From contig VWZW01004691.1 of the NCBI GenBank assembly GCA_013397115.1, positions 370,652 through 434,651 of the forward strand: a stretch of 64,000 nucleotides of DNA. Direction: 5' to 3'. Below are positions 11,072-23,936 of this stretch, one piece after another. Numbering within the stretch: the first letter of the stretch is position 1; every line of letters starts with the position of its first letter. Made by a program: the position numbers and the translations under genes. The notes under the pieces are model-generated. The model was not told the DNA's origin. It did no database searches and was given only the letters and a program-made list of their open reading frames with translations. Source of the DNA: Edolisoma coerulescens. Its lineage: Eukaryota; Chordata; Aves; Passeriformes; Campephagidae.

Positions 11072-13337
11072 AGACATCAGTTTTCTAACCCTTTTGCCAT
11101 CTGTCACCTGACAATGATTAATTGCATGCAGGCTGTGATTAGGAATAATCAGTGTTTTCAAAACAACAGATAAAGAAAAAGCAATAACACAGCATTTCAA
11201 TAGCATAGGTGTACCACTAGCTATGATTTTCAGTATTCTTTCTCAGGAACACTGAGTTAGACTAAGAGAGCACGTATCACCTACAGGCTCTTTTTCCTAG
11301 GAAATTTGTCTTTTTCCTTGTCTTCTAGAGACACACAATGTATTTTTACAATTGACTAAGGAACCAGCAGGATTCAATTGTTTGTCATAGAGCTTGTCTG
11401 CTGAGAGAAAAAAGCTCAAGTGAATCCATTTTTCTTTTTTAATGATTCAAAAGAACGTGTTACAAGACCATCTGTTAGCTGCATTGGCTATCCAGTCAGC
11501 ATCTATTTTCAAAACTACTTGTCTGGCAGAAGGTATCACAAATACTCTCCTTGTTCATGTTGCATGTCAAAAGCAAAGATGAAGGCAGCAGATAGCTCTG
11601 CTAAAAAACAGAACTGAATATTAAAAAAAAAAAATTCTGAATCTTTGTGATGGACTAGATGTACAGCATTCAAAAGACATCAACCTCAACCTTACTAGCC
11701 TAAATGGGAGCTTTAAGTAGTGATGAGCTCTACAGCAGGGTGTGCTACATCATGATGTGTGTTGCTATTCTGGTGGCTGCTAAAGTCAACTAAAGAGACT
11801 ACAGATCACATTCAGAGTGTAGAAAGTCATCTGAAAAAATAAATAGTTTCACCTAAAACAGTGTGTGTTAAAGTAACAATTTCTAACATAGCATCTAGAG
11901 TGGAGAAAAAAAAATACACTTTTTTTCTTTTGCAGGAATGAGACCGTAACAATAGAAATCAATAGACCTTATTTGTTTTTACAACTCATTTGTTTTTACA
12001 TGTTATTTGTAAGTTGTGGGACAAAAGGTTACCTAGCTGCTGTATTTTCATCTAGTCATTTTGAAGAATACCTTAAAATTACTCCCCCACTCTAACAGTT
12101 AAAATTAAACCCTAAAATACAGTGATAGATAATGCCTTTTACTATATATATATGCTGTTGTTAGAGTATAATACAGGGAGATACACCCTACATCCTACAT
12201 ATTTCACTAACAGTGTCTCTTTTACACATTTATTTTCTAAAACACTAATATTACTATTTGAACTGCAGATATATTCAGTTACAAATATAAAATTCTTTCT
12301 GTCTGCTTTAATCTGCTTCATGTATTTTCTTGATTTTAAGTAACATATTTTGCATTGCTTACCATGGCATCTTTCTAGGTACTTTCATATTTTTCATAAG
12401 TTCACTATTTTGTACCCTTCAGACAAGCTGCACAAATATTCAGTGACAGCTCCACATGAAATATTGATGTTTTCTGTTTCTTATCTAAACTGTTTTCTGA
12501 GAAGGATACAACACAAAATTATTCTGTACAGTTGAACACGTTGCTAAAAGCCGCAAACCAAACAACCCCAAACAAATACATCCAGGAATTTCTGTGTCAA
12601 AATCAAATGCTGTGAGCCTCTCTTTAGCTAAAAGTATTTTTAGAAGTATGTATATTCTATCTCCCCTCCACAGTTTGAAGGATTTGCCCGTTTTATTTAT
12701 CACTTCATCAGTGTTTCTGCCCTATAGCCCCAAAAGCTTCAAGTGCCAAAGTAGCACACTGACTTCTGGTGGTCAAAAAACAGAATTTACTCTGTCTCTG
12801 TGAGTCAGAATACACTTTAACTGCACATTACAGTCTGTAGCCTCATGATATTACATTCAACAAGAGAATTAGAATAACTGTAGGAAGGGAGGGGAAAAAA
12901 AAGCCGGGAGATCAAATAAAGATCATAAACGTTCAATTTTTGAGATATGGATTGAATCCTGCAAATGCTTCCCATGCTATCAGAGAAAATGATAGGCAAC
13001 ACTGGTCATTTCTAAATTTGGAGATCCAAAACCATCCCCAGACATATGCCTTTTCAGTGTTCCTTGGCAGCTATACACTTATTATAGCTCCCAGGCTGTG
13101 GGGCCCATCAGATTAGAATAGCCCTGCTATGTATTGTTCTGCATGACATATGTTTTGAGCTTTATTCTACCATCCATGTGTTCTTGAAATTTCTGTATAT
13201 TCAGCTGTTGTCCCAAACAGAGAAAACCTTCAGGACTGATAGGCTCTGTTACTTTAGAGAGCTTTCCTAATCTTAATGTGCTTTGCTCAAGGAAATCTTT
13301 AAAATTGATGGGCTTAATCAAAAAGCATTTATGCTGC
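11072..13337. other. Unique AT-rich DNA, no gene seen
   Basis: Several 60-75 codon frames lie on both strands at 12122-12803, overlapping each other without any domain signature. This mutual overlap is expected from chance in AT-rich DNA. There are short homopolymer A runs near 11620-11632 and 11905-11912. Confidence 0.55.
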
Positions 13338-13845
13338 TGTGCTGGTTTTGACTGGCATAAAGTTAATTTTCTTCATAGTAGCTGCTGCCTGTGTTTTGTG
13401 TTTGTGATCCAAAGATTATTGACAGTACAGAGATATTTTCATTATTGCTGAGCAGGGCTTACATGGAGTCAGGGACTTTTCTGCCTCTCACTCCACCCCA
13501 AAGAAGGCTGGGGGGACACAAGGAATTGGGAGGGGAGACAGCTTGGACAGCCAACTCCAAATGGCTGATGGGATATCCCATTCCATATGGTGTGATGCTC
13601 AGCATATAAAACTGGAGAATAAGGAGGAAGAGGGGGATGTTTGGTGCAATGGCCTTTTGTCTCTCTAAGTCACCACTACATGTGAAGGAGCTCTGCTTTT
13701 CTGGGATGGCTGAACACTTGCCTGCCCATGGGAAGTGGTGAATGAATTCCTTGTTTTGTTTTGCCTGCATGCTTTACCTGTTAAACTGTCTTTATCTCAA
13801 CCCACAGTTTATCTCCCTTTTTCTCTTAAGGTTAAGGTTTTCACA
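13338..13845 (+). mobile_element. ERVL-type solo LTR, 3' end eroded
   Basis: Begins TGTGCTGGTTTTG, the 5' terminus I associate with abundant avian ERVL-class LTRs. It continues with the characteristic phrases 'gttaattttcttcatagtag', 'ttattgctgagcagggctta' and 'catatggtgtgatgctcagc', then a TATA box (tataaa, 13605-13610) and about 175 bases later 'ttaaactgtctttatctcaa', where the poly(A)-signal region lies. The canonical hexamer is reduced to a TTAAA remnant at 13781. The expected G-rich U5 and terminal CA are not found after about 13845, where sequence becomes 'ttaaggttaaggttttcaca', so the 3' end is truncated or diverged. No internal retroviral sequence flanks it on either side, so it is a solo LTR. 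Overlapping 72- and 103-codon frames on opposite strands are LTR shadows. Confidence 0.88.
13605..13610 (+). promoter_or_regulatory. TATA box of the ERVL-type LTR
   Basis: TATAAA in the U3 region, placed about 25-30 bases before the expected start of R. It is intact and could act as an LTR promoter. Activity is inferred, not shown. Confidence 0.55.
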
Positions 13846-15689
13846 TTTGTCAGTAGCTACTTTATAACAACTCCCAGGATGAAAGAAGCTGAATTCCTGT
13901 AATCTGTATTCTGTAGTATAGGATATAATGACCTTGGTTCACAGCATTCTACTCTGCCTACAGGAAACCAGAAATGAAGATACATTTCCTTGTTATTATT
14001 AGCTAAAAGATGACTACCTACATGCTAAAGAACAGTTTCTGACCTCCTCACAAGACACTCCTACTGCAAAATTCACTTATCTCTGTCTCTAATTTTGCAA
14101 TTCTTTTTGCTTGAAAAAACCACACATGAATCAAATAAACTGCTTCTATGTTAACAGTTTTAAGAGATTTTGTTTTAAAATGATGCAAAAATTGGATCTT
14201 GATTTTTGCAAATGGACAGACATTCAACATGCATTTTTATTACTTTACCATATCATACAGCATCGATCAGGTTTGAGAGGGAATTTCTTTAAAGCTGTTA
14301 TTCATACATATACCCAAAATTTCAAATATTGTTTCCATCACTGAAACTTTGTCCTGAAAACAGACATTCACATAATCACTTTCTTGTTTTTCAATGAAAT
14401 ATATTATGAATACTCAGTAGTTGATTGTTAATAGTGCATTAGCTATGGTTAATACTTTGCAGTATATTTAGGATTCAGTAGTTCGCCTAGCTATTCCCTC
14501 TTACTCATTCACTTCCCTACAAATACATACATTCTGAATGTTGAATGGTTTACTTCTGCGTTTCTCAGCCACAGAATATTGCACTTTCCTGGTGCAGGTG
14601 TTACCTTGACCAGAGATGTCTAGAAGGAAATGCAATCAAACAAGAAAGGAAAAAAATGGCTCTGAGGTCTAACTTATAATAGGACTATCCCAGTAATGAG
14701 TAAAAAAATGAAAATACAGCTATTTTAGAGGCAGTACTTTCTGCTCCTCCTCTTGGTTTGACTTCTGAAGTACACAAATCTAAGAAGCCACATGTACAAC
14801 ATTTGTTGGCAAGCCCACCACTCTCTGCCCATACCTGGAGAAGCATGTAAATTCTGAATAATTTTAAAAGTTATTTTAGCTTAATAAACCACAAAAAAGA
14901 GCAAATAGAAAGAGAAACTAGGAAAAATTTGAAAGGAAACAGGGAGAGCAGCAACTGTGTCAGAGCAGAGGGATCCTACCTTCCTTCACAAAGTTTGTCC
15001 TAAGTAAAAACATTGCAAATCACATCTCCTTGACCTAAAAGAACACCAGCTTTTCCTAGGCCCTACACGGTGAAAAGATTGAAGTTTTGCAGAGCAAACT
15101 TTGCTTTTTACAAATCTCAACACACAAGTTATTATATGTTTGACAACCCAAAATAGCCTTTATTTGCTATAGGGGCTATATCAACAAAGTGTTTTCTTGA
15201 TACATTTGCTGTCCTCTGAGAAACAGCTGTTTCAGCTTCTTTCACTGACAAACGAGTGATAGGTCAGGGGACACTACTGAATTTCTCACTCTAAAAGCCA
15301 GTAATGCACAGTCTGTGTCTTCAGTGGATGGAAGAGCTGCTGCAGAAGGCTACTAATTGCCCCCTGCTCTCACAGCACTGGAGCTGTGAATGGGGAGAAA
15401 GTCAGAGGCAAGAAGCCAGTAATCTGCAGCAAGCCTATGATCTGGAATATTTAATTGGGAAGAGTATGAAGGAGAGAGGAACTCAAGCAAATGGAGACGA
15501 ATGGAGTTTCATTCTATTTAGCAAAATAAATGTATTTGAAGAGAGTAAAAAGAAGAAGCAGAGATGACATGCGCAGTTATTTTACTGGCTTTGAATTGTC
15601 TTATCCACAGAAATTGATGGGAAACAGCTTAGTAACAAAAGCAAAGAACTAAAACAAGTTCAGGGGATTTGCTCACCAATGACACTATT
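13846..15689. other. Unique AT-rich DNA, no gene seen
   Basis: Frames at 14048-14344 overlap on opposite strands. A plus-strand 87-codon frame at 15304-15567 is glutamine- and lysine-rich but has no motif and no splice context. No repeat family recognised. Confidence 0.5.
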
Positions 15690-16606
15690 GATCCACTGCG
15701 ATCCTGGACAAGTCATTTTATTGTTATATGTTCTGAGAGACAGCTGTCAGGATCCGGTTTTAAAGGTTATTAGAAATTCATCTGCCCAAATTAAGTTGAA
15801 AATGAGACCATATGCCAATGTCAATAGTATGGGTTTTATTTGGGAGTAAATATGAGAGAGAGAGAGAGAGAAAAGAAAGAAGTAGAAAATAGGTGGGGGG
15901 GACAGAAAGAGAGTGACAAAGACAGAATGAAGGAAATATCACCATCTGTGGATCTCAATGATGTTCCATTGATCCTCTCCAGCTGGTCTTCTTGGTGGCA
16001 AAGGTACCCCCTGAAAAGTACAGAATCCGATGGGTTACCGTATGCTCAGGCTAGGTAGGAAAACCCAGGCACCTCCCTGGGGCAGGAGGAGTTTGCCATT
16101 GTCTCTTACAACAGACTCTGGGTTTATTGCATCATGTGCAAGGTGATGCAAGGCTTCAGAATTACTCTGGGGGGCACTTCAGGGGGTCTTTGATGTATTA
16201 TGACACCCCCTCAGCTGCCTCTCATGTGACTGTCCCATGGATGTGGCCTGTGAGTTTGGGAGCTTCATAGCTGGGCCGGTTTGTGTAAGGGAGGATGGGT
16301 GTTCACTGCCTCTGACCAGAGGTTACACCACACACCCGAAACCTCCTCCCCCCATCCTCAGTTGTGGGGGGGTGTCTGTGTAAACCTGGCCTCTGTGGGC
16401 TGTGGTCTCCTCCACCCCAAACCCTGACAGGGAAGAGTTTCTTTTGCTTTTGGCTCTCTTGTGGATGCATTCCTTCCCCTCAGCCTTGTTTGTTTCTCCC
16501 CCAGCCTGAGGTGATTGAAGAATGGTTTTTCTTTATCTCATCTCAGCAGTTTGACTTACAGTCCAAAGTTCTTCAAGGAGGTTTCTGTGGCTGCAGCTTC
16601 TTTACA
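15690..16606 (-). mobile_element. Probable inverted LTR (ERV class unresolved)
   Basis: This block has clearly higher GC than both flanks. Read on the minus strand it starts TGTAAAG at about 16606, runs through a GC-richer U3-like region, and carries several poly(A)-signal hexamers: 'gcaataaaccc' near plus 16115-16125, 'ccaaataaaaccc' near 15830-15840 and 'caataaaatgac' near 15712-15725. A CT-rich tract, seen as (GA)n on the plus strand, precedes the second signal. 'ttggcatatggtctcatttt' follows it. The order of TG start, GC-rich U3, AATAAA and T/C-rich stretch suits an LTR, and the wording resembles avian ERV LTRs I have seen, but I cannot name the family. Both borders are approximate. The multiple signals could instead mean two nested pieces. 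Confidence 0.5.
15854..15871. repeat. (GA)n microsatellite inside the inverted LTR
   Basis: Nine uninterrupted GA units, followed by an imperfect purine tract to about 15890 and then a G7 run (15895-15901). Confidence 0.9.
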
Positions 16607-17949
16607 CAGTTTTTGCTATAATGAGCAAGATTTTATGTCAATGTTTGAGGCATGAACTATTTCAGTCTCTGACAACAGCTAATAATAGGGCTTATGAATT
16701 TCTGTGAAATATTTCTGAAAGATTTATGAACTGATATTGGCTTTAAAACACTAATGAAAATGAAATCTTGAAGAAAATTTCCTCAGGATTCAGACACAGG
16801 AAATTATTTTCCAAATACTATCTATTACATTTTATCTTTCACAAATACATTGTTTCTCCATACCCTGCATCTGAGAAAAAGCCTTTCTTTTCATTAATGT
16901 CCTTAAATTTTCTAAAAATTATTTTCTTCTTCCTATTTACATCTATATTTCTGTTTCTACTGCATCTGATGCCAGAAAGCTAGATTAATTCTTCCAAGAA
17001 ATTAAAATTTGCATCTTATAATACTAGTTCTGTTCTGAGTACACCTGAAAAAGTTTAAATGTTTAACTACATCTCTTCTGAACTAAATGACATTTTAAGC
17101 CCCTTCTGCATGGTCTTGCAGCAACAAGATTAGTTTATCCTTTCTCCTTGATTGATTGTTTTTGTTTTGCTCTAAATAAAATGCTTCATCAAATTTTGCT
17201 AAGCATCTTGTGAGACACATCTCATCAGTCCCTTTTCCTTTAATGACAACAGAGGTAAACACATTACTTGCTTGTTTAGCTAGCAAGGGCTTCAGAATGA
17301 CCCACAAACCTCATTTGGCCTATAGAGCTATAAAATACTGCCTAGCGTTGCTAAAATTCATGGTCCATCTCCTCCAAAATCCCTGTATAAAAATCATTCA
17401 GCCCTGCCAGGGAAACCATTTTAATTTAATAACATGTAGGAAATACAGTGTAAGGCTTCTCATGAGCAATGTCTCTGTGCATAGAGGGAAAAGGAGTCAT
17501 CCATCCTCATTCCACAAATATACTCAGTGGGTTGTTTTATTCAGGCTTCTCACATCTGTAGATCCTCCAGCAGACCGGATCCCAGCTGTCCTGTGCTTTT
17601 CTTTGCCACACGGCCTCTACACTGCAAGAGGGACCACCATATTTTAATGTCAGCTCTTTAATTATTTTCTCCTTTGTCCATCTCCTGCAAATGTTTTGTT
17701 CTTTTTTCATATAGCAGGACTTCTGTCCTTTGGTGGTAAGGAAATTGAGTTTTATTAACTTAACATAAATAGTTCTAATACAGACTTACGCTATGAGCAT
17801 GGCTGGTACCTGTCTCATGTCTACTTCTGTATATTCTTTTCTGGAGAGATGGTAAACTAGCAGTATTTTAAAACTGTTATTCCCTGAATTCTATAATAAG
17901 TACTCATACAATCAGAACATTTTTCATTAACAAATCCTTAGCTTCCTAG
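16607..17949. other. Unique AT-rich DNA, no gene seen
   Basis: The longest plus-strand open frame (17210-17647, 145 codons) starts without notable context, is antisense to a 70-codon frame at 17095-17307 and has no hydrophobic, repeat or catalytic signature that I recognise. I treat it as chance. Confidence 0.5.
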
Positions 17950-18130
17950 AAATGCAGTTCCCTCTAATTATGTATTTGTATTGCCCATGCAATTCTAAAC
18001 TAATTAGATTGCAACTAGATTAATCTCTCTCATGCTTGCTAAGTGCAATAATTGCTCTTGCAACAATCAATACACATTTAATTAATAGGAAAATAATTTG
18101 CTTATTAAATTAAAGTTACTTTCCCATGTT
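17950..18130. other. Possible conserved noncoding element rich in homeodomain-like cores
   Basis: Dense TAAT/ATTA words (ctaattatg, actaattagattg, tagattaatc, ttaattaatag, cttattaaatt) and two 'ttgcaa' type half sites occur in about 180 bases without simple-repeat structure. This is the texture of developmental enhancers. AT-rich chance is the alternative. Confidence 0.27.
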
Positions 18131-18671
18131 TTGCTGAGTATTTGCGTTGAAATGCCATTTTTCATCTTCTGCAGTAAATTTAAATTTGGAGATAAGGAAG
18201 CTAAATCCCAAGGTTCTTTTCCAGGTTTTGAAATCAGCTAGACTTTTGCACATACACATGAAAATAAACATTAGGCCAGGATATAAAATATTTCATCACA
18301 CTCCTCAGATGTAAATCAGTCTGTCCCCACCTTTCTTTTCTGAAATCACTGTTACACTTAAGTCTAGTTTGAGAGAAAACTTAGTTTTCAAAAGATCTCA
18401 ATTTCTACAGATTTGTGAAACATGCAAAGGTATTCTTTCTGGTTTCTTTATAGAAGGAGTGGAGCTAACAAAGAAACTATAAATTTTGTACATAGAGAAA
18501 TTTCAGTTGCAGTTTAGAGCACACTTAACACCACAGGATTTGGTCATGAGGCAAAAACTCACAGGAAACTGATTTCTCCAGATTCCTTGCTTGAGGAATT
18601 ATTCACAATAAGGAAGTCAACAAGTATAGGGGAGGTGCGCATTCCATGAAGTATGCACAGCCTAGAATAGA
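18131..18671. other. Unique AT-rich DNA, nothing distinctive seen
   Basis: No open frame above 60 codons and no repeat family until the CR1 tail begins. Confidence 0.55.
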
Positions 18672-18895
18672 TTCAGATTAGATATTGGAAAAACAAATTC
18701 ACTTTTAGGGTGCCCAGGCATTGGAATAGCGTGCCCAGGGAGGAGTTGGAGTCACCATCCTTGGAGGTGTTTGAAAAGAATCTAGATCTGGTGCTGGGTG
18801 ATGTGGTTTAGTCGTTTAGGGGTTACAGTGGCAGTGGATTGATGGTTGGACTTGATGATCTTAAAGGTCTCTTACAATATTATGATGCTATGCTT
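18672..18895 (+). mobile_element. CR1 LINE, 5'-truncated 3' end
   Basis: The segment opens with 'ttcagattagatattgga', the degenerate nucleotide form of the CR1 ORF2 C-terminal FRLDI motif. It continues with 'gtgcccagggaggagttgga' and 'tccttggaggtgtttga', and ends with the hallmark 'ggttggacttgatgatctta' plus 'aaggtctcttacaat' followed by degenerate ATTCTATG-like octamers (tatgatgctatg). CR1 is the dominant avian non-LTR retrotransposon, and 5' truncation is its normal insertion state. The sequence is diverged, with frameshifts, and is non-functional. Confidence 0.93.
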
Positions 18896-20644
18896 CTTTA
18901 TTTTGGGGGTGGGGATGGAAAAAAGCAAACTATGACTACATTACAGATCTGTGAACTCTGGCTAGCAGAAAGTTGTAGGAACCTTGTAGGAACAAGGCAA
19001 AGCAGAAATATGTGGTAACATTGAAATATCATTAAGAGAGTAAAATTTAAGCTTAGTAGGTTTGAAATCTGGTCACATATACTTTATCCATTTGGAAAGC
19101 AGGTAAAAACAGGAATGAGGAAACTGTGTGGTTCATGAGCTTTGCCTGGATTGGTTTCTAGAAATTTTAGTTACATTCTTACAGAGAAAGGTCACTAGTA
19201 CTAGTACTCAAGAATGTGACAAGTGAAAATATATCTATAATTCAATATCCCAGTTCTATTATCATTTCTGCCCTTTTTCCAGTATTGGCACAGATGTTGG
19301 AATCAATACTGGGTTTTGTCACCCTAATATTAGTTTTGAAATTTTAAGTATCATAGCAATATTTCCCAGACTGGTGCTATTCTGATGATTTACTTTATAT
19401 GGAGTCCAGGCATTTCAACAAGTAAATAATAGATAATACGCTTTTTAAAGGCATTTGGTAATGAATCAATAACATGCAGATATTATCCAAGCTTAACACT
19501 GTTCATCATCCTCCCAATACATATTGTCATGGCTTAGAAATAGCACTCCCCAATTCAGTATCCTCACTAAGACTCTCCAAGCTACTGCAAAAGTTACCCC
19601 TAACCTGACCAAAACCAGGACACTTATTTTCAGAGAGGAGACAGAGTCTCCCTCAGTCTCTCAGCCACCAAATTTTGTTGTCCATCTTTGGCTCTTTTCT
19701 CTCTCTACCCAAGTATCTAACATTTTGTCATTTCTCAGATTAGTATTCTGTCTCTCACCTTTTGGCCCTGAATTTTCAGTAATTAATTAATTTGAAGTTA
19801 CTTTATAGTACAAGAATTCAGGCTGATCTGCTCCATACAGCATAAGAGCAAGATATATATACCTTGAAATGTTATGCTAATTAAAAAACTTATGTAAGAG
19901 ATTATTTAAGTATTACTTGCTACTTAAAAGAATGTATTCAAAGAAAAAATTAGAGTGGAAAGGCATTTAAAATTTTTAGTCAAGAGATTATAAATTACAT
20001 TTGACCCTTAATCCACTGATTTTCAGCAAAAGTTTTCCATCTCAGCTGTCAGAAAGGAAGAAAATTTGTTGTTTCAAAATAGTTTCTAGGCATCCCTTTC
20101 TAAAACATATTTAGTCTTTGTGAATTTTTGTTCTAGTTTAAGATGAAGTGAAAAACTAGTATATACCTTTTCAGGAAGAGATAATCAAACAGCTCTATGA
20201 TTACATGTATTTTAAAAACTAATATTCAAAGCTTCCTTGAACTTCAGTGAAAATGGAACTGGAGCAGGCTTATGGGCAGCCAGTTTGAAGGACACAGGTG
20301 CTTTAAGTGATGAAGAAGTATGTTGAATTAGAAGTGCTTTTCTCTCACTCACTAGCAACATCTGGTATAAAAGCTAATCCTCTGACCAGCTCCACAGGCT
20401 TTCTACTAGCACATGCCAAAGACAATCATAACTTTAAACAGAAATGAAACAGGTTGCATTCTTGTCTTGTCCATTATTTACATAAAAATAAAACTAGTCC
20501 TTGGCATTTTTTTTTTTTCTGCAAAGTTTTAAAATGGTACCTTATTTAATTTCCAAGAGATACAATAACTTGGATCAAGTGACTCATAGAGGCACAGCAC
20601 TGAGTCAGTCCACATGATGGGAAAACATGCATTTTGGAGGTGTG

Positions 20645-20693
20645 AGATTAGTATAGAATCAAAGAATGGGATTTTAGTATAGCATCAAAGCAT
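20645..20693. repeat. Imperfect tandem duplication, about 24-bp unit
   Basis: 'gattagtatagaatcaaaga' is followed by 'gattttagtatagcatcaaa', the same word with substitutions and a 2-base insertion. It is probably an old local duplication. Confidence 0.65.
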
Positions 20694-21700
20694 TCCTTAG
20701 TTCTTATGATAGAAAGATCAGAGAGAAGCTGTGGCAAGGAAGAAGCATTGCATTAGAGAAAGGTTGCTGATACTAGGGACAAGTTTTCCAGCTGACATGA
20801 AATACTTCTGCTCCTCCTTGGCTCTGGGATGCCGCACACAAAGTAGAATTGTCCTTTGATCTGCAGATATTTTGAACCATTCAGCTAGACAGGAGCTTTG
20901 ATTGCATTTAAATAAACACACACATATAACACCATACTCATTTTTTATTTCTTTTTAAATATCTCCATTTCTGCTGTTTCTCTTCTTGCTGAGATATTCC
21001 TATATGGCTGCTAAATAGCCTAAAATAAGAAGTAAAACAATTTTCCTTCAGAAGCTCCTGAACCTACCTCCAGAAGCTCCCATTTCCAAACAAAAGAGAA
21101 GTCCTGAGTATATGCTCTCTGCCACAGATCAGTTTCCATAATGCACAATGATACATCCTTCAGGGTTTCTTCTTTCAAGACACTTTGGAACTGAAGATAT
21201 GACTGCTGCCACCCCCAGTTCTCACTGCTAAAGTAGGCATCAGCTGAAATGTTAACACTGGTCCATCAAGGTCAAGGCAAACAGGCCAAGCAGGCTGAGT
21301 CCAGGCAAAGATCATGGAAAGCATTTTGTGCAAGTCAGGAGACAATGAAATGCATATGTTGTATCTGTGAACAGCACTGCAACTGGTAATTGTCATGAGG
21401 TGCTAGAAACACCCTTGTTTTCCCTATTAATCTTATTTTGAATAGCTAGAATTCTTAAGTTTTTTTACTTAAACATTTTGGAAATTTTAGAGTATGAAGA
21501 GTATTTTTAATTAAGAGATGGTGTGGCTTTCTGTAATTTTATACTTCATTTTTGTTTTCTCAAATAGATATATTTTTCCTGAGATTTATATAAAAATTAT
21601 TTAAAATCTCTCCATTTATCATTCCTTTATGACTGATAAATGGTTTAATTAAGCATCCTCTGTTGTCACCAGCTGAGAGGTAACGCCATTCAAAGTTCTC

Positions 21701-21747
21701 ATATTATTATATTATATATATATTATTATATATTCATATACAGTATA
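21701..21747. repeat. AT-rich simple repeat (ATT/TA)n
   Basis: Mixed tattat and tatata units, imperfect, with the self-complementary potential usual for such tracts. Confidence 0.85.
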
Positions 21748-22929
21748 TTTTCCAGACATTCATTTTTACAAAGTAAATGCTATGCATTAGTGTGAACCTC
21801 TTTAAAATCACTGGTTATCTAGCGATTATTCCTTGAATTAATGAAACTTGCATCATTTTTTGTTCCTTACTTATGGTTTTGCTCTTCTTACATGTACTAA
21901 GCATTTGCTGCTTCCATATTTCTCAAGCTGCTTATAGTCAATACTATTCACTAGAAAAAATGATATTGACCAACTTCAAAGAAAAACTCACTTAGCGTAA
22001 GATTTTATAGATTATAATCAGTTATGCATAATATTAGAGAGCTCATATTAAGGAAATGTCCTCAATGACTGCAGCTGTAACTTCATATACTCATCAATAG
22101 CTCATTATATTCTGTATGGTTGTGCAAGAACTTAGTCATTATCAGAAAGGAAATGGAAACATATTCCCTGAAGTATTTGTCTTTTTTTGAAAACTGTGAC
22201 AACATCATCTTACTTTCTTCAGAATTTATCACTTTCCTTGGACATCTGATAACTGATGAGAAAATACATTCTGTTGTTTGGTGCTGGAATGTTTTATTAA
22301 TAAAGCCAAACTTCAGATGCTCAGCTTTAAATATTAGTGGTGTTGTCTGTGTACTGAATTCGTTGACATGTAGTAAAGTTTAGAGATGCTTGAATTTTGA
22401 GAAATTAAAGTATAAATAGTTTAGCAATATCTGGTATTTAGATTTATGGATTGTAGTCTGGAATAACTATAAACATTTTTTTAAAACTTGAAAATATTCA
22501 TATTTTGAAGGCAGAGAAAATAAAGCAGAAACATCATGTCCAAGGCCAAAGCTTTTAATTAGTTCCTAAAGCTTCACATCTCACAGATCAAAAAGGACAG
22601 ATACAATCACTTGTATGATAAACAAAATGGTGTTGCTTATCTTAGGATAATATTAAATGCTGACCCTTGCATAAATTGTGGGGTGGAAGAAGTAAATTAT
22701 TATATGCAATCTCATGTAATGTTCTTAATAACTTAATATTGATTTTGCACTCAGGATAGGACCAAGTGCTTTTAAAATAATGAATTACAGTTCAATTGTC
22801 AAAATGGGTTCTTTTAAATAAAATAACATTTCACTTCAAACAGATGGACAAAGCTTTCTTTTATGTGGAACAAAAGAAAAGCCTCAATTAAAATGTTCAG
22901 AACTGCAGGCACCAACAAGTAAAGGGAAG

Positions 22930-23215
22930 CTTAAAGCTGTTTAGTGTAGTTTTATCTCAAAAAGGAATTCATTCTGCAGCAGTTCAGTTCTCCCTGGTAT
23001 TCCAGAAACAAATTGCCTCACCTTGGTTTCAATGGAATGGCACCTTTCCAATTCATACGGGCGCAACGATTATTTCCTCCTACCATCCAAGGGGTTTAAA
23101 ATGAATAACCCAATTATCCAGAATTATAGGGTAACTTGGTCTGCAGGCTTTTATTCAGCATGGGAACAAACAAAAAGCACAGAGCAAAAGCATAGATGCA
23201 GTAAAGAACCTTGAT
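22930..23215. other. Possible conserved noncoding element
   Basis: A more complex sequence with CpGs retained (acgggcgcaacgatt, about 23058-23072), 'cccaattatcc' homeobox/GATA-like words and few homopolymers. A 63-codon frame over 23023-23214 has no family features. Inference from texture only. Confidence 0.27.
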
Positions 23216-23936
23216 ATATCAGTGGCCTTGGCATTAGCTCCAGCCTGGCACTAAGTTTTAAGATGTAATGGGAATGCATCTAAGTCTCTCCAGAAGCAAT
23301 AGCTATGAATGCCAAGTATTTGTATACCTACAAGTCACTTATAATGAAATACTTTATTTTCTTGGAAGATCTATCAGTTTATTCGGGTGTTCAGTCTTGG
23401 TTTTGCTACAAAATAACTGAAAAGCATTCTTTTATAATAATAGTGCTAATATACTCGTACATCAAGCTGCACATAAATATTCAGGGCACAATGGCCATAT
23501 AGTATAGGAATAAAATAAGGTAAATAAAACATATGCTATGATTAAAACAGGGTGAACATGCAAAATACTGTTTATCATTTCCAGATTTCCACTTTAGGTG
23601 TTTCATAGCCTGACTCCAGAGATACAATAATTAATCCCTTCAGAACTATTCAGAAAACTATGAACTATTTCCACATTAACACTTCAGTATCAGATTTTTT
23701 TTATTACTAGTTAAAATATATAGTAATTCATTGTCTGATTCTGTAAGAGTTTACTGTTTGATTCAAAACCTGAAAAATAAGAAAGAGTACTGGTAGATGG
23801 AGAAAACTGTGAATTTTCCTGCCGGCTTGGCTTTTCCTTCTGTCTTTCCTTCAGCTGAAAGGAAAGAAAAAACTTATAATTTTGTAATTGCATTAATAAT
23901 TTACTCTTTTGCAGAAAATAACAGAAAAGGGTTTGG

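Larger units (their letters stand above)
18896..22929. other. Unique AT-rich DNA with small repeats, no gene seen
   Basis: Contains a short palindromic word (agtactagtact, near 19198-19209), an imperfect tandem duplication at 20645-20693, a T12 run near 20507-20518 and an AT-rich patch at 21701-21747. Open frames of 63-88 codons (for example 19524-19790 plus, 22120-22383 plus) have no recognisable features. Confidence 0.5.

Noticed and set aside
17210..17647. 145-codon plus-strand open frame as a gene
   Set aside because: No domain, no splice or start context, antisense frame overlap, and composition as expected of translated AT-rich DNA.
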